Origin: an uncultured Prevotellaceae bacterium
GTDB lineage: Bacteria; Bacteroidota; Bacteroidia; Bacteroidales; Muribaculaceae
Reading direction: 5' to 3'
Assembly: GCA_900318335.1 (NCBI GenBank)
Contig: ONKF01000009.1
Location: 1 to 64,000 of the forward strand
Length of the DNA: 64,000 nt
This document shows positions 42,922 through 50,923 of the stretch, piece by piece; the first letter of the stretch is position 1, and the number at the start of each line of letters is the position of its first letter. A model generated the notes under the pieces. That model saw only the letters and a program-made list of their open reading frames with translations, did no database searches and had not been told where the DNA came from. The translations under genes were made by a program, and so were the position numbers.

Positions 42922-45378
42922 TTATTCCAGTTCCACCACCGTGATGCCGGCTCCACCGAATTGCACATGCTCGTCACGGTAGGACTTCACGCCGTTCACA
43001 CTATGTAGATACTCGCGGATTGCGACCTTCAGGGCTCCCGTTCCTGTACCGTGCAGGATGCGCACCCGCTGGGCACTGAACTGGATAGCATCGTCGATAA
43101 AATAGGTAATGGCCTGCAATGCCTCATCGGCGCGCATACCGCGAACATCGATATCGGGCTTGAAATTCAACTGGCGGGCACGTATCTCGTCGGTCGTGCT
43201 GCGGCCAAGCGACTCGGCTTTGGGCATCTTCTCCTTGCGCATGGTTCGCTCCACCTTGTCGGCCTCGATGCGGGTTTTGATGTTACCAAAAGCAACCAGC
43301 GCATATTTCTCATCAATGCTGATGAGTGTCCCCACGGTTGTCGTGCCCTTGAGCACTACATTATCGCCGGCCTGCAAGGGGCGGTCTTTGGCAACCGACT
43401 GGGAGGCCGCTTTTTTCTTGGGTGGTTTGCGGTGGGCCTTATCTTTGGGTGTGAGTTCCTTCAGGCGGGTGGGCACTTCGGGTTCCTCGGCATTGAGGCG
43501 TTGCTTGAATTCGTCGAGCTGGCGCCGCAATTCCTTGGTGCGCTCCTTCTCGGCCTGTTCCCGACGTATTTCCTTGATGGTACGCTCAATCTGGGCATTG
43601 CTGCCTTGCAGGATTTCCTGGGCCTCAGCTCGGGCATCATGAATGATCTGGCGATGCTCAGCACGAATGTTGTCCAGACGCTCGTCATAGCTGGCAATCA
43701 TCTGGTCAAGACGTTTCTCCTTAGCCCTGATATCCTGGCGCTTGTTCTCCCAGTAACGGCGGTCACGCACGATATCAAGCAGATACTTGTCCATATTGAT
43801 ATAGTCGCTACCCACAATCTCGCTCGCCTTGTCGATGACCTGCTGCGGCAACCCAGTCTTACGGGCAATCTCGATGGCAAACGAACTGCCCGGATAACCT
43901 ATCGATAACTGGAACAGGGGCTGCATGCGCTGGCGGTCATAGAGCATTGCTCCGTTGATCACGCCGTCGGCTTCGTCGGCAAAATGCTTCAGATTCTGGT
44001 AGTGGGTCGTTACCACACCCATTACCTGATGCTCATTGAGCTGCTCGAGAATCGATTGGGCAATGGCACCGCCTATCTGGGGCTCGGTGCCGCTACCCAT
44101 CTCATCGATCAGGATGAGGGTCTCCTTGCCGCCCTTAGACAGGAACAACTTCATGTTCTGCAAGTGGCTGCTATAGGTACTCAAGTCATTCTCGATACTC
44201 TGCTGGTCGCCGATGTCGATAAAGATGTCGCGGAAGATACCCATGTGGGAATTATCCCTTAATGTGGGCAACAAGCCACATTGCATCATGTATTGAACCA
44301 CTCCCACGGTCTTGAGGCACACCGACTTGCCACCGGCATTGGGGCCGGAAATCACCAGGATGCGGTCCTGCTTATTCAGGTTGATGTTGAGCGGCACCAC
44401 CTCTTTTCCCTGGGCCCGTAACGACAGCATCAGCGCGGGATGAATGGCTGTGTACCACTCAATGACGGGTTTGCGGTCCACATGGCACAACTGTGCTCCC
44501 ACATCGCGTGCAAACAATGCCTTGGCACGGATAAAGTCCAATTGCCCCAATGTTTCCAGCACGCCTGCCAGTTCATCGAGGTGGGGACGGATCTGGTCGG
44601 TCACCTCGGTGAGAATGCGGATAATCTCACGTGCGATCTCGGCTTCGGTCTCGCGGATGCGGTTATTGGCCTCGACGATGGCATCAGGCTCAATAAACAC
44701 GGTCTTTCCCGTCGCACTCTCATCGTGGACGATACCGTGCAGTTTACGCTTGTTCATAGCACTCACGGGCAACACCAAGCGGCCGTCGCGCAACGACGGT
44801 TGCACGTCGTTGTCCAAAATGCCATCCTGCTTGCCCTGGCTGATAATGCGGCGCAAGGTGCCGTTGATGCTGCTGGTAACACGGGCGATGGCCGTGCGCA
44901 GTTCCTGCAAGTGGGGAGATGCGGTGTCCTTGATATTGCCCGCCTTGTCGAGCACGTGCCCGATAGCGGCGCTCAGTTCAGGGAAAGCCTGCATGCCACC
45001 AGTCAACTCACGCAGCCGCGGATAGGGTGTGCCGCCCTCGCCATCGGTGGCGAAGAAACGGACCACCTGACCCACGGTCACCAACAGGCGTTGCAGGTCA
45101 AACAGCCTTTCGGCCGACAGGAAGGTGCCTGGTGTGGAAATCTCCTTGAGAACGACACGCAGGTCGAAGTAATAGCTCAAGGGGAACTCCCTACCCGTCT
45201 GCACAATAGACAAGAATTCGTTGGTCTCTTCCAACCAGCGGATAACCTCGTCACGGCGGGTCGAAAAACGCAGCCGGGGCACATTGGCAGCTCCTAACGA
45301 ACTAACACAATGACGCTCCAGCTCACGCCTCACGGCATCAAAGCCTATTTTGCTCTCAAAATTTGAGGGATAAATCAT
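42922..45378 (-). CDS. mutS2: MutS2 (DNA-binding ATPase with Smr domain)
   Basis: An 818-residue MutS2-family protein, lacking the mismatch-recognition domain of MutS1. The ATPase core has Walker A SGPNAGGKS and Walker B LILIDEMGSGTEP. A long coiled coil (about 500-640) follows, and a C-terminal Smr nuclease-like domain has DVRGMRADEA and HGTGTGALK. MutS2 limits recombination and, in other bacteria, acts on collided ribosomes. The ATG at 45378 starts at MIYPSNFE. The promoter box ends only 4 nt upstream, so the mRNA may be leaderless. Confidence 0.95.
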   Translation of the reverse strand: MIYPSNFESKIGFDAVRRELERHCVSSLGAANVPRLRFSTRRDEVIRWLEETNEFLSIVQTGREFPLSYYFDLRVVLKEISTPGTFLSAERLFDLQRLLVTVGQVVRFFATDGEGGTPYPRLRELTGGMQAFPELSAAIGHVLDKAGNIKDTASPHLQELRTAIARVTSSINGTLRRIISQGKQDGILDNDVQPSLRDGRLVLPVSAMNKRKLHGIVHDESATGKTVFIEPDAIVEANNRIRETEAEIAREIIRILTEVTDQIRPHLDELAGVLETLGQLDFIRAKALFARDVGAQLCHVDRKPVIEWYTAIHPALMLSLRAQGKEVVPLNINLNKQDRILVISGPNAGGKSVCLKTVGVVQYMMQCGLLPTLRDNSHMGIFRDIFIDIGDQQSIENDLSTYSSHLQNMKLFLSKGGKETLILIDEMGSGTEPQIGGAIAQSILEQLNEHQVMGVVTTHYQNLKHFADEADGVINGAMLYDRQRMQPLFQLSIGYPGSSFAIEIARKTGLPQQVIDKASEIVGSDYINMDKYLLDIVRDRRYWENKRQDIRAKEKRLDQMIASYDERLDNIRAEHRQIIHDARAEAQEILQGSNAQIERTIKEIRREQAEKERTKELRRQLDEFKQRLNAEEPEVPTRLKELTPKDKAHRKPPKKKAASQSVAKDRPLQAGDNVVLKGTTTVGTLISIDEKYALVAFGNIKTRIEADKVERTMRKEKMPKAESLGRSTTDEIRARQLNFKPDIDVRGMRADEALQAITYFIDDAIQFSAQRVRILHGTGTGALKVAIREYLHSVNGVKSYRDEHVQFGGAGITVVELE

Positions 45379-45382
45379 AGCA

Positions 45383-45390
45383 CAAAGGTA
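45383..45390 (-). promoter_or_regulatory. mutS2 TAnnTTTG box
   Basis: TACCTTTG, ending 4 nt before the mutS2 ATG. Confidence 0.5.
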
Positions 45391-45467
45391 GTCATTTTTC
45401 CTCATTCAGCGAAATAATGTAGAAAATTGGCCATATCGCAATAGATTCAAATTAATCTGCTTTTGTT

Positions 45468-45497
45468 TTTGACTTGCAGAAATATTTTATAATTTTG
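45468..45497 (+). promoter_or_regulatory. promoter of the candidate sRNA
   Basis: TTTG at 45468-45471 and TAATTTTG at 45490-45497 with an 18-nt spacer, overlapping GACTTGCA at 45471-45478. Confidence 0.65.
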
Positions 45498-45504
45498 CCG
45501 CAAT

Positions 45505-45618
45505 AATCGGGAATCCCTTTCCCGGTTATAACATCATCAATCAAATCTTATCTATCCGATTCTGGAAAAAACTACGCCCCGTCGACGGTTTCCATGCCAG
45601 CAACGGGGCACTTTTTTT
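45505..45618 (+). ncRNA. candidate small RNA, about 110 nt
   Basis: A short transcript unit with its own promoter (45468-45497) and a terminator (45576-45618). The 5' part has a hairpin CGGGAA-TCCCT-TTCCCG, then an unstructured pyrimidine/A-rich stretch, then a longer stem region leading into the terminator. No ORF. It matches no family I know. It might be a 5' leader attenuator of the peptidase gene instead, but that gene has its own TAnnTTTG box after the terminator. Confidence 0.5.
45576..45618 (+). terminator. terminator of the candidate sRNA
   Basis: GCCCCGT (45576-45582) pairs with ACGGGGC (45603-45609), followed by AC and seven T (45612-45618). The loop holds the palindrome CCGTCGACGG in part. 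Confidence 0.75.
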
Positions 45619-45661
45619 GCATTTTGTCATTCCAAATTGCCCTACTTTCAAAAATAATGAT

Positions 45662-45669
45662 TACATTTG
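45662..45669 (+). promoter_or_regulatory. TAnnTTTG box for the C1 peptidase
   Basis: TACATTTG; a TTG 22 nt upstream is at the edge of acceptable spacing. Leader about 50 nt. Confidence 0.5.
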
Positions 45670-45727
45670 CAAGTTATATTCTTAGAAAAAGTAATTAACC
45701 TAATATATTAATAACTAACTCAACTGT

Positions 45728-46933
45728 ATGAAGAAATTATTTTTAGCACTGCTCGCTTCGGCTATCGCTATTAACGTCATGGCCGACGACAAGGTTGTCG
45801 TTCCCGACAGCACTGGTTTCAAGTTCACCGACACCAAGGTTATCCGCCACACTCCCGTCAAGGACCAGAACAAGTCCGGTACGTGCTGGTGCTACTCGAC
45901 CAACTCCTTCTTTGAGAACGAGATCCTGCGCCTCACCGGCAAGGAGGTTCACCTGAGCGAGGGTTTTGTCGTTAACCACTGCTATTATGACAAGGCCATT
46001 AAGTACATCCGCATGGATGGCACCATCAACTTCGCCGAAGGTGGCGCTGCCGAGGATGTGCCCTACGTATGGCGCAAATACGGTATGGTGCCCAACGAGG
46101 TGTACACCGGCATGACCTATGGTGACAAGAAGTTCGACACCAGCGAGCTGACCGCTTTGCTGAAAGGTTACGTTGGCACCATCAACAAGAACAGTCGCGG
46201 CAAGCTCACTCCCGCCTGGATGGACGGTCTGAAGGGCATTCTCGACGGTTACATGGGCAAGATGCCAGAGACCTTCGTCTATGAGGGCAAGACCTACACC
46301 CCGCAGACTTGGGCTGCCAGCCTGGGCCTGAACATGGACGATTATGTACCCATCGCATCGTTCACCCACCACCCCTACTATCAGCCCTTCGTCCTTGAGG
46401 TGGCCGACAACTGGTTGTGGTCCAGCTATCAGAACGTACCCATCGACGAGCTGCTCGAGATTGCCAACTATGCTATCGACAACGGCTACAGCATCGCTTG
46501 GGGCTCTGACGTGAGCGAGAAAGGCTTCAAGTGGCGCAATGGCTATGCTATCCTGCCCGTCAAGAAAGAGGTTCCCGATGCAGCCGGTACCGACATGGCA
46601 CGCTGGGCTCAGCTGAGCGACAAGGACCGTGAGGCCGAACTTTGGGACATCAAGGGCCCGGTAAAAGAGCAGTGGGTAACCCCTGAAGAACGTCAGGAGA
46701 TGTTCGACAACAAGGAGACCACCGACGACCATGGTATGGTTATCATGGGCAAGGCTGTTGACCAGGAAGGCAACAAGTACTTTAAGGTACAGAACAGCTG
46801 GGACACCAACCAGCTCTATGAAGGCTACTTCTACTGCAGCGAGGCCTTCTTCCGTGCCAAGACTTTGAACATCCTCGTTCACAAGGATGCCATCCCCGCC
46901 AAGATTGCCAAGAAGATGGGTATCAAGAAGTAA
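45728..46933 (+). CDS. C1B cysteine peptidase (bleomycin hydrolase-like)
   Basis: A 401-residue papain-fold peptidase of the bleomycin hydrolase/PepC branch. Cys53 sits in QNKSGTCWCYSTNSFF, the catalytic His in TTDDHGMVI and Asn in VQNSWDT. A signal peptide (about 1-19, ending VMA) shows export, unlike cytoplasmic PepC. A large insert between Cys and His is typical of C1B. Codon use (AAG, GAC, GTT) suggests strong expression. Probably a periplasmic aminopeptidase. Confidence 0.92.
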   Translation: MKKLFLALLASAIAINVMADDKVVVPDSTGFKFTDTKVIRHTPVKDQNKSGTCWCYSTNSFFENEILRLTGKEVHLSEGFVVNHCYYDKAIKYIRMDGTINFAEGGAAEDVPYVWRKYGMVPNEVYTGMTYGDKKFDTSELTALLKGYVGTINKNSRGKLTPAWMDGLKGILDGYMGKMPETFVYEGKTYTPQTWAASLGLNMDDYVPIASFTHHPYYQPFVLEVADNWLWSSYQNVPIDELLEIANYAIDNGYSIAWGSDVSEKGFKWRNGYAILPVKKEVPDAAGTDMARWAQLSDKDREAELWDIKGPVKEQWVTPEERQEMFDNKETTDDHGMVIMGKAVDQEGNKYFKVQNSWDTNQLYEGYFYCSEAFFRAKTLNILVHKDAIPAKIAKKMGIKK

Positions 46934-46964
46934 TTCCATCTCTTAGCAAAAGCGAAAGACCATC

Positions 46965-46996
46965 GAGGCCTGCAAACATGTCGGTTTGCGGGCCTC
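46965..46996 (+). terminator. C1 peptidase terminator
   Basis: GAGGCCTGCAAAC (46965-46977) pairs with GTTTGCGGGCCTC (46984-46996), one G-U, loop 6 nt, followed by a T-rich stretch. Confidence 0.75.
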
Positions 46997-47022
46997 CGTG
47001 TTTATTTGCGGCAGACACGGTA

Positions 47023-47052
47023 TTGACATTTGCTAATAATGTATTAACTTTG
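47023..47052 (+). promoter_or_regulatory. promoter of the GT-C glycosyltransferase
   Basis: TTG at 47023-47025, a 19-nt spacer, TAACTTTG at 47045-47052. Leader about 23 nt. Confidence 0.7.
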
Positions 47053-47081
47053 CATGCAGTAACTTCAATATTGACCCGATC

Positions 47082-48626
47082 ATGATAACCGACCGACTTG
47101 ACCACGCACGACGCAGCGTGCCTGCCATTTTAGCAATTATCGGCTTTGCAATACTTGCTATACTGCTCACCTCGTGGGACTCCTACCTGTATGACCTGTG
47201 GCAACACCACGATGTCATCTGGTTCTACGCCTGTGGGAAGGCATGGATGAACGGCATGACACCCTATGTCGATTTTGCTGACAGCAAGGGACCTCTGCTG
47301 TGGCTCATCTATGGTATCGGTTACCTGTTGAGTCCCCACGATTACGTGGGATGTTTCTGGATAGGGTGCGTGCTCTATGCCGTCATTTTTTACTACTGCT
47401 ACAAGTGCGCGCTCATTTTCACGCGCGACGTGCGCCTCTCGCTGGTTGCAGTGGTGCTGTCGGCATTGTTCTTCCTCAGCTATTTTACCCACATCGAGGT
47501 GCGCACCGAGGACTTCTGCTATCCTGCTATGTTGGCCGTACTCTACAGGTTCATGCGACACACTTTCCTCCACGAGGAGAGCCGCCGCTTTGCCCGTCAG
47601 TCAGCCATTGTGCTTGGAGTGGCATTAGGCTATACTTTTCTTATCAAGTACAGCTGCACGCTCATGCTCGCCATCTTCATCCCCTACTTTTGCATCGTGG
47701 TGCCAAGCCGATGCAGCTACTCCGTCTGGCGAGCCATTGGGTGGTGCATCCTCGCTGCTGTGCTCACTATCCTGCCAATGGTCATCGTCCTGGCTGTACA
47801 GGGATGCCTGGGTGAATTCATTAACGAGTATTTCCTGGTTACGGCCAGCACATTTGACAACATGAACGGCACGTGGATTACCGCCAGGGGGGTGTTGATG
47901 ATGTTCTTAGGCAAGCGCCTGGCCATCTTCTCCCTGCTCATGATTGCGGGCATGATTTTGTACTTGATGCGCGCCACAACCCACCGCATTTGGGCCGTGT
48001 TAGCCTTTATCTGGTTTTTAGCTGTCATCATGCTCAACGGTACAGATGCCATCTACTTCAACGTCCTCTCGGTATTCACCGTGCTTTTTGCCGGAATCAT
48101 CGCACAGTTGCTTGGGCGCTGGTTCCACCACTGGGCCGTCATCCTGCCGTTGGCCATAGCCGTTCTTGCCCCATTGTTCTACATGACCGACCGTTCGTCG
48201 TTGTTCAACAGCCGCACCCCGCAGCAGGAAGCCTGGCACTACTACGCCAATCTGATGCAACAATATGACAAGCCCCGCACGCTCTACCTGATGTGCCATG
48301 ACCATGGCGAAGGCGTTCCCAGCGAGGCTCTACCCGCATGTAAGTATTGGAGCCTGCAAGTGGGTTACACCCAAGAAATGCTCAATGACCAACTTGATGC
48401 CGTCAAGCAGCACCGCAGCGACGTCGTCTTTGTCATGTCTGACAACGCCGAGATGGTCGCACTTCTCGATGCCACGGGCTATCACCGCTATGACTTCACC
48501 GACGCTGGTATCGGTGATAAGCAGTACCCGCGCTATATCCTCTACAGCCGCCGTCCGTGTGACACCAAAGCCTTCAAGGTTCCCTCTCCCACTGACATCT
48601 TGCTGAAACGCCACAAACTTTCATGA
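47082..48626 (+). CDS. GT-C-type membrane glycosyltransferase
   Basis: A 514-residue polytopic membrane protein with about 11 helices and a C-terminal soluble tail (about 380-514). The first large loop contains the acidic motif PYVDFADSKGPLLW, typical of GT39/ArnT-like enzymes, which use lipid-linked sugars on the outer face of the inner membrane. The acceptor is unknown. Stand-alone, with its own promoter. Confidence 0.75.
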   Translation: MITDRLDHARRSVPAILAIIGFAILAILLTSWDSYLYDLWQHHDVIWFYACGKAWMNGMTPYVDFADSKGPLLWLIYGIGYLLSPHDYVGCFWIGCVLYAVIFYYCYKCALIFTRDVRLSLVAVVLSALFFLSYFTHIEVRTEDFCYPAMLAVLYRFMRHTFLHEESRRFARQSAIVLGVALGYTFLIKYSCTLMLAIFIPYFCIVVPSRCSYSVWRAIGWCILAAVLTILPMVIVLAVQGCLGEFINEYFLVTASTFDNMNGTWITARGVLMMFLGKRLAIFSLLMIAGMILYLMRATTHRIWAVLAFIWFLAVIMLNGTDAIYFNVLSVFTVLFAGIIAQLLGRWFHHWAVILPLAIAVLAPLFYMTDRSSLFNSRTPQQEAWHYYANLMQQYDKPRTLYLMCHDHGEGVPSEALPACKYWSLQVGYTQEMLNDQLDAVKQHRSDVVFVMSDNAEMVALLDATGYHRYDFTDAGIGDKQYPRYILYSRRPCDTKAFKVPSPTDILLKRHKLS

Positions 48627-48682
48627 ACAGTCATCATTACACCAAATCAAGGAAAACGCTTCACTGTTCACCAAAAAAGTAT

Positions 48683-48690
48683 TACCTTTG
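48683..48690 (+). promoter_or_regulatory. ridA TAnnTTTG box
   Basis: TACCTTTG with no clear -33 element. Leader about 45 nt. Confidence 0.5.
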
Positions 48691-48740
48691 TAGTATCTAA
48701 TTAACTCACATTATTAACAACAATACAACTTATCAAATCA

Positions 48741-49118
48741 ATGAAAGCATTAAACACCGATAAGGCACCCGCTGCCATTGGACCTTACAGCCAAGCTATC
48801 CGCACTGGTAACATCGTATTCGTATCGGGCCAGCTGCCCATCATCCCCGAGACCGGAGCATTCCCCGAGGGTGGTATCAAGGAACAGACCCACCAGAGCC
48901 TTAAGAATGCCCGGGCTATCCTCCAGAGCGAGGGTCTCGACCTCAAGGACGTGGTTAAGACCACGGTATTCCTCAGCGACATCGCCAACTTCGGCCCCAT
49001 GAATGAGGTTTACGCCGAGTATTTCACCGCCCCCTATCCTGCACGCTGCGCTTTTGCCGTCAAGGACCTCCCCAAGGGTGCCCTCGTCGAGATCGAGCTC
49101 ATTGCCGAGGCTCTCTAA
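48741..49118 (+). CDS. ridA: RidA-family enamine/imine deaminase
   Basis: A 125-residue YjgF/YER057c/UK114 protein. The N-terminal KAPAAIGPYSQAI, the FVSGQLP strand and the terminal Arg-containing PARCAFAVKDLPKGALVEIE motif with its catalytic-pocket Arg and Glu are all typical. It removes reactive 2-aminoacrylate-type intermediates of PLP enzymes. Trimeric in known members. Confidence 0.95.
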   Translation: MKALNTDKAPAAIGPYSQAIRTGNIVFVSGQLPIIPETGAFPEGGIKEQTHQSLKNARAILQSEGLDLKDVVKTTVFLSDIANFGPMNEVYAEYFTAPYPARCAFAVKDLPKGALVEIELIAEAL

Positions 49119-49153
49119 GCATTCACGAGCAATTACTGCCCCCATTATATTAT

Positions 49154-49188
49154 AGAAGCGCCATCAACCGATTGGCGCTTCTTTTTTT
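49154..49188 (+). terminator. ridA terminator
   Basis: AGAAGCGCCA (49154-49163) pairs with TGGCGCTTCT (49173-49182), followed by a T run (49183-49188). Confidence 0.9.
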
Positions 49189-49264
49189 ACCCAAATCCAT
49201 CAAGTCTTTTTTCCTCCCATCATCTATTCTCGGAATATCTGTTCTCTATTATCCAAAAAAATGC

Positions 49265-49272
49265 TATCTTTG
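49265..49272 (+). promoter_or_regulatory. gpmI TAnnTTTG box
   Basis: TATCTTTG in an A-rich context. Leader about 40 nt. Confidence 0.5.
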
Positions 49273-49319
49273 CAGTTCCAAAAATCAGGTAAAAAACATT
49301 TTAAGGTAAAATTTCTATT

Positions 49320-50843
49320 ATGGCAAAGAAAGCTTTATTGATGATATTGGACGGCTGGGGTGAGGGCCCCAACGGTCAGAGCAACGCGATTTACAGTACT
49401 CCCACTCCCTATCTTGACTTCCTGCGCGCAGCCTATCCCCACAGCACGCTCAAGGCGTGTGGCGAGGATGTGGGTCTGCCCGATGGCCAGATGGGTAACA
49501 GCGAGGTGGGTCACCTGAACATTGGTGGCGGCCGCGTGGTTTATCAGGACCTGGTGAAAATCAACAAGAGCATCCAGGATGGTTCCATCATGAAGAACCC
49601 CGAGATTGTCAATGCCTACACCTATGCCAAGGAGCATGGCAAGGCACTGCACATCATGGGACTGACAAGTACCGGTGGAGTACACAGCTCACAGGACCAC
49701 TTGATGGCACTGTGCGACATCGCTAAGGAATACGGTCTGGAACGGGTGTATGTTCACTGCTTTATGGATGGCCGTGACACCGATCCCGAGAGTGGCAAGG
49801 GATTTGTCAACACTGTTGCTGAGCACTGCAAGCAGAGTGCGGGAACAGTCGCCACCGTCATTGGACGCTACTATGCTATGGACCGCAACAACAACTGGGA
49901 CCGCATTAAGGTGGCATACGATATGCTGACCGCTGGAGAGGGCAAGAAGAGCGATGACATGGTTAGAGCCATCCAGGAATCCTATGACGAAGGCGTGACC
50001 GATGAGTTCATCAAGCCCATCGTCAACTCTACCGTCGATGGCCGCATCCAGGAGGGTGACGTGGTGATTTTCTTCAACTTCAGGAATGACCGCGCCAAGC
50101 AGATTACCATCGCTTTGACCCAGAAGGATATGCCTGAAGAGGGCATGAAGATTATCCCCGGCCTACAGTATTACTGCATGACCCCCTATGATCCTACCTT
50201 CAAGGACATGCATATTCTTTTCCCCAAGGAGAATGTGGACAACACGCTGTCAGAATACCTGTCGAGTCAAGGCAAGCGTCAGTTACACATTGCCGAGACC
50301 GAGAAATATGCTCACGTGACCTTCTTCTTCAGCGGCGGTCGCGAACAGCCATTCGACGGCGAGGACCGTATCCTGGTTCCCTCACCCGATGTGGCTACCT
50401 ATGACCTGAAGCCTGAGATGAGCGCCTATGAGGTACGCGACAAGTTGGTGGCTGCCATCCGTGAGGACAAGTATGACTTTATCGTGGTCAATTATGCCAA
50501 CGGCGACATGGTGGGACACACGGGTGTATATGGTGCTATCACCCAGGCAGTCAAGGCTGTTGACCGCTGCGTGCACGACACCGTCGAGGCGGCCCGCGCC
50601 ACTGGCTATGAGGTAATCATCATCGCCGACCACGGCAACGCCGACCACGCCATCAACAGTGACGGTACTCCCAACACTGCCCACTCATTGAATCCTGTGC
50701 CCATCATCTACGTCACTGAGGACCCCGAGCTCATCATCAACACCGGCCGCCTGGCCGATGTGGCGCCCTCGATTCTGCAGATCATGGGACTGCCCCAACC
50801 CAAGGAGATGACTGGCCACGGCCTGATTGACGTGACAAAGTGA
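49320..50843 (+). CDS. gpmI: cofactor-independent phosphoglycerate mutase
   Basis: A 507-residue Mn2+-dependent glycolytic enzyme that interconverts 3- and 2-phosphoglycerate. Motifs are [10 protein letters not shown] (metal Asp), [15 protein letters not shown] with the phosphoserine, [11 protein letters not shown], and ADHGNADHA near the C-terminus. Intact and of normal length. Confidence 0.97.
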   Translation: MAKKALLMILDGWGEGPNGQSNAIYSTPTPYLDFLRAAYPHSTLKACGEDVGLPDGQMGNSEVGHLNIGGGRVVYQDLVKINKSIQDGSIMKNPEIVNAYTYAKEHGKALHIMGLTSTGGVHSSQDHLMALCDIAKEYGLERVYVHCFMDGRDTDPESGKGFVNTVAEHCKQSAGTVATVIGRYYAMDRNNNWDRIKVAYDMLTAGEGKKSDDMVRAIQESYDEGVTDEFIKPIVNSTVDGRIQEGDVVIFFNFRNDRAKQITIALTQKDMPEEGMKIIPGLQYYCMTPYDPTFKDMHILFPKENVDNTLSEYLSSQGKRQLHIAETEKYAHVTFFFSGGREQPFDGEDRILVPSPDVATYDLKPEMSAYEVRDKLVAAIREDKYDFIVVNYANGDMVGHTGVYGAITQAVKAVDRCVHDTVEAARATGYEVIIIADHGNADHAINSDGTPNTAHSLNPVPIIYVTEDPELIINTGRLADVAPSILQIMGLPQPKEMTGHGLIDVTK

Positions 50844-50863
50844 CCATAGCCAACAAACCATAG

Positions 50864-50901
50864 AAATCCGCCAGCGCAGCCATTGTTGCACTGGCGGATT
50901 T
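50864..50901. terminator. bidirectional terminator gpmI / subtilase
   Basis: AAATCCGCCAG (50864-50874) pairs with CTGGCGGATTT (50891-50901), with further inner pairing. Serves both converging genes. Confidence 0.85.
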
Positions 50902-50923
50902 TATAATCAAGGATATCAATAGG

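Larger units (their letters stand above)
45379..45727. other. intergenic region holding a candidate sRNA
   Basis: 349 bases between the divergent genes mutS2 and the C1 peptidase. It contains the mutS2 box, a complete sRNA-like unit (promoter to terminator, 45468-45618) and a separate box for the peptidase gene (45662-45669). Confidence 0.7.
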
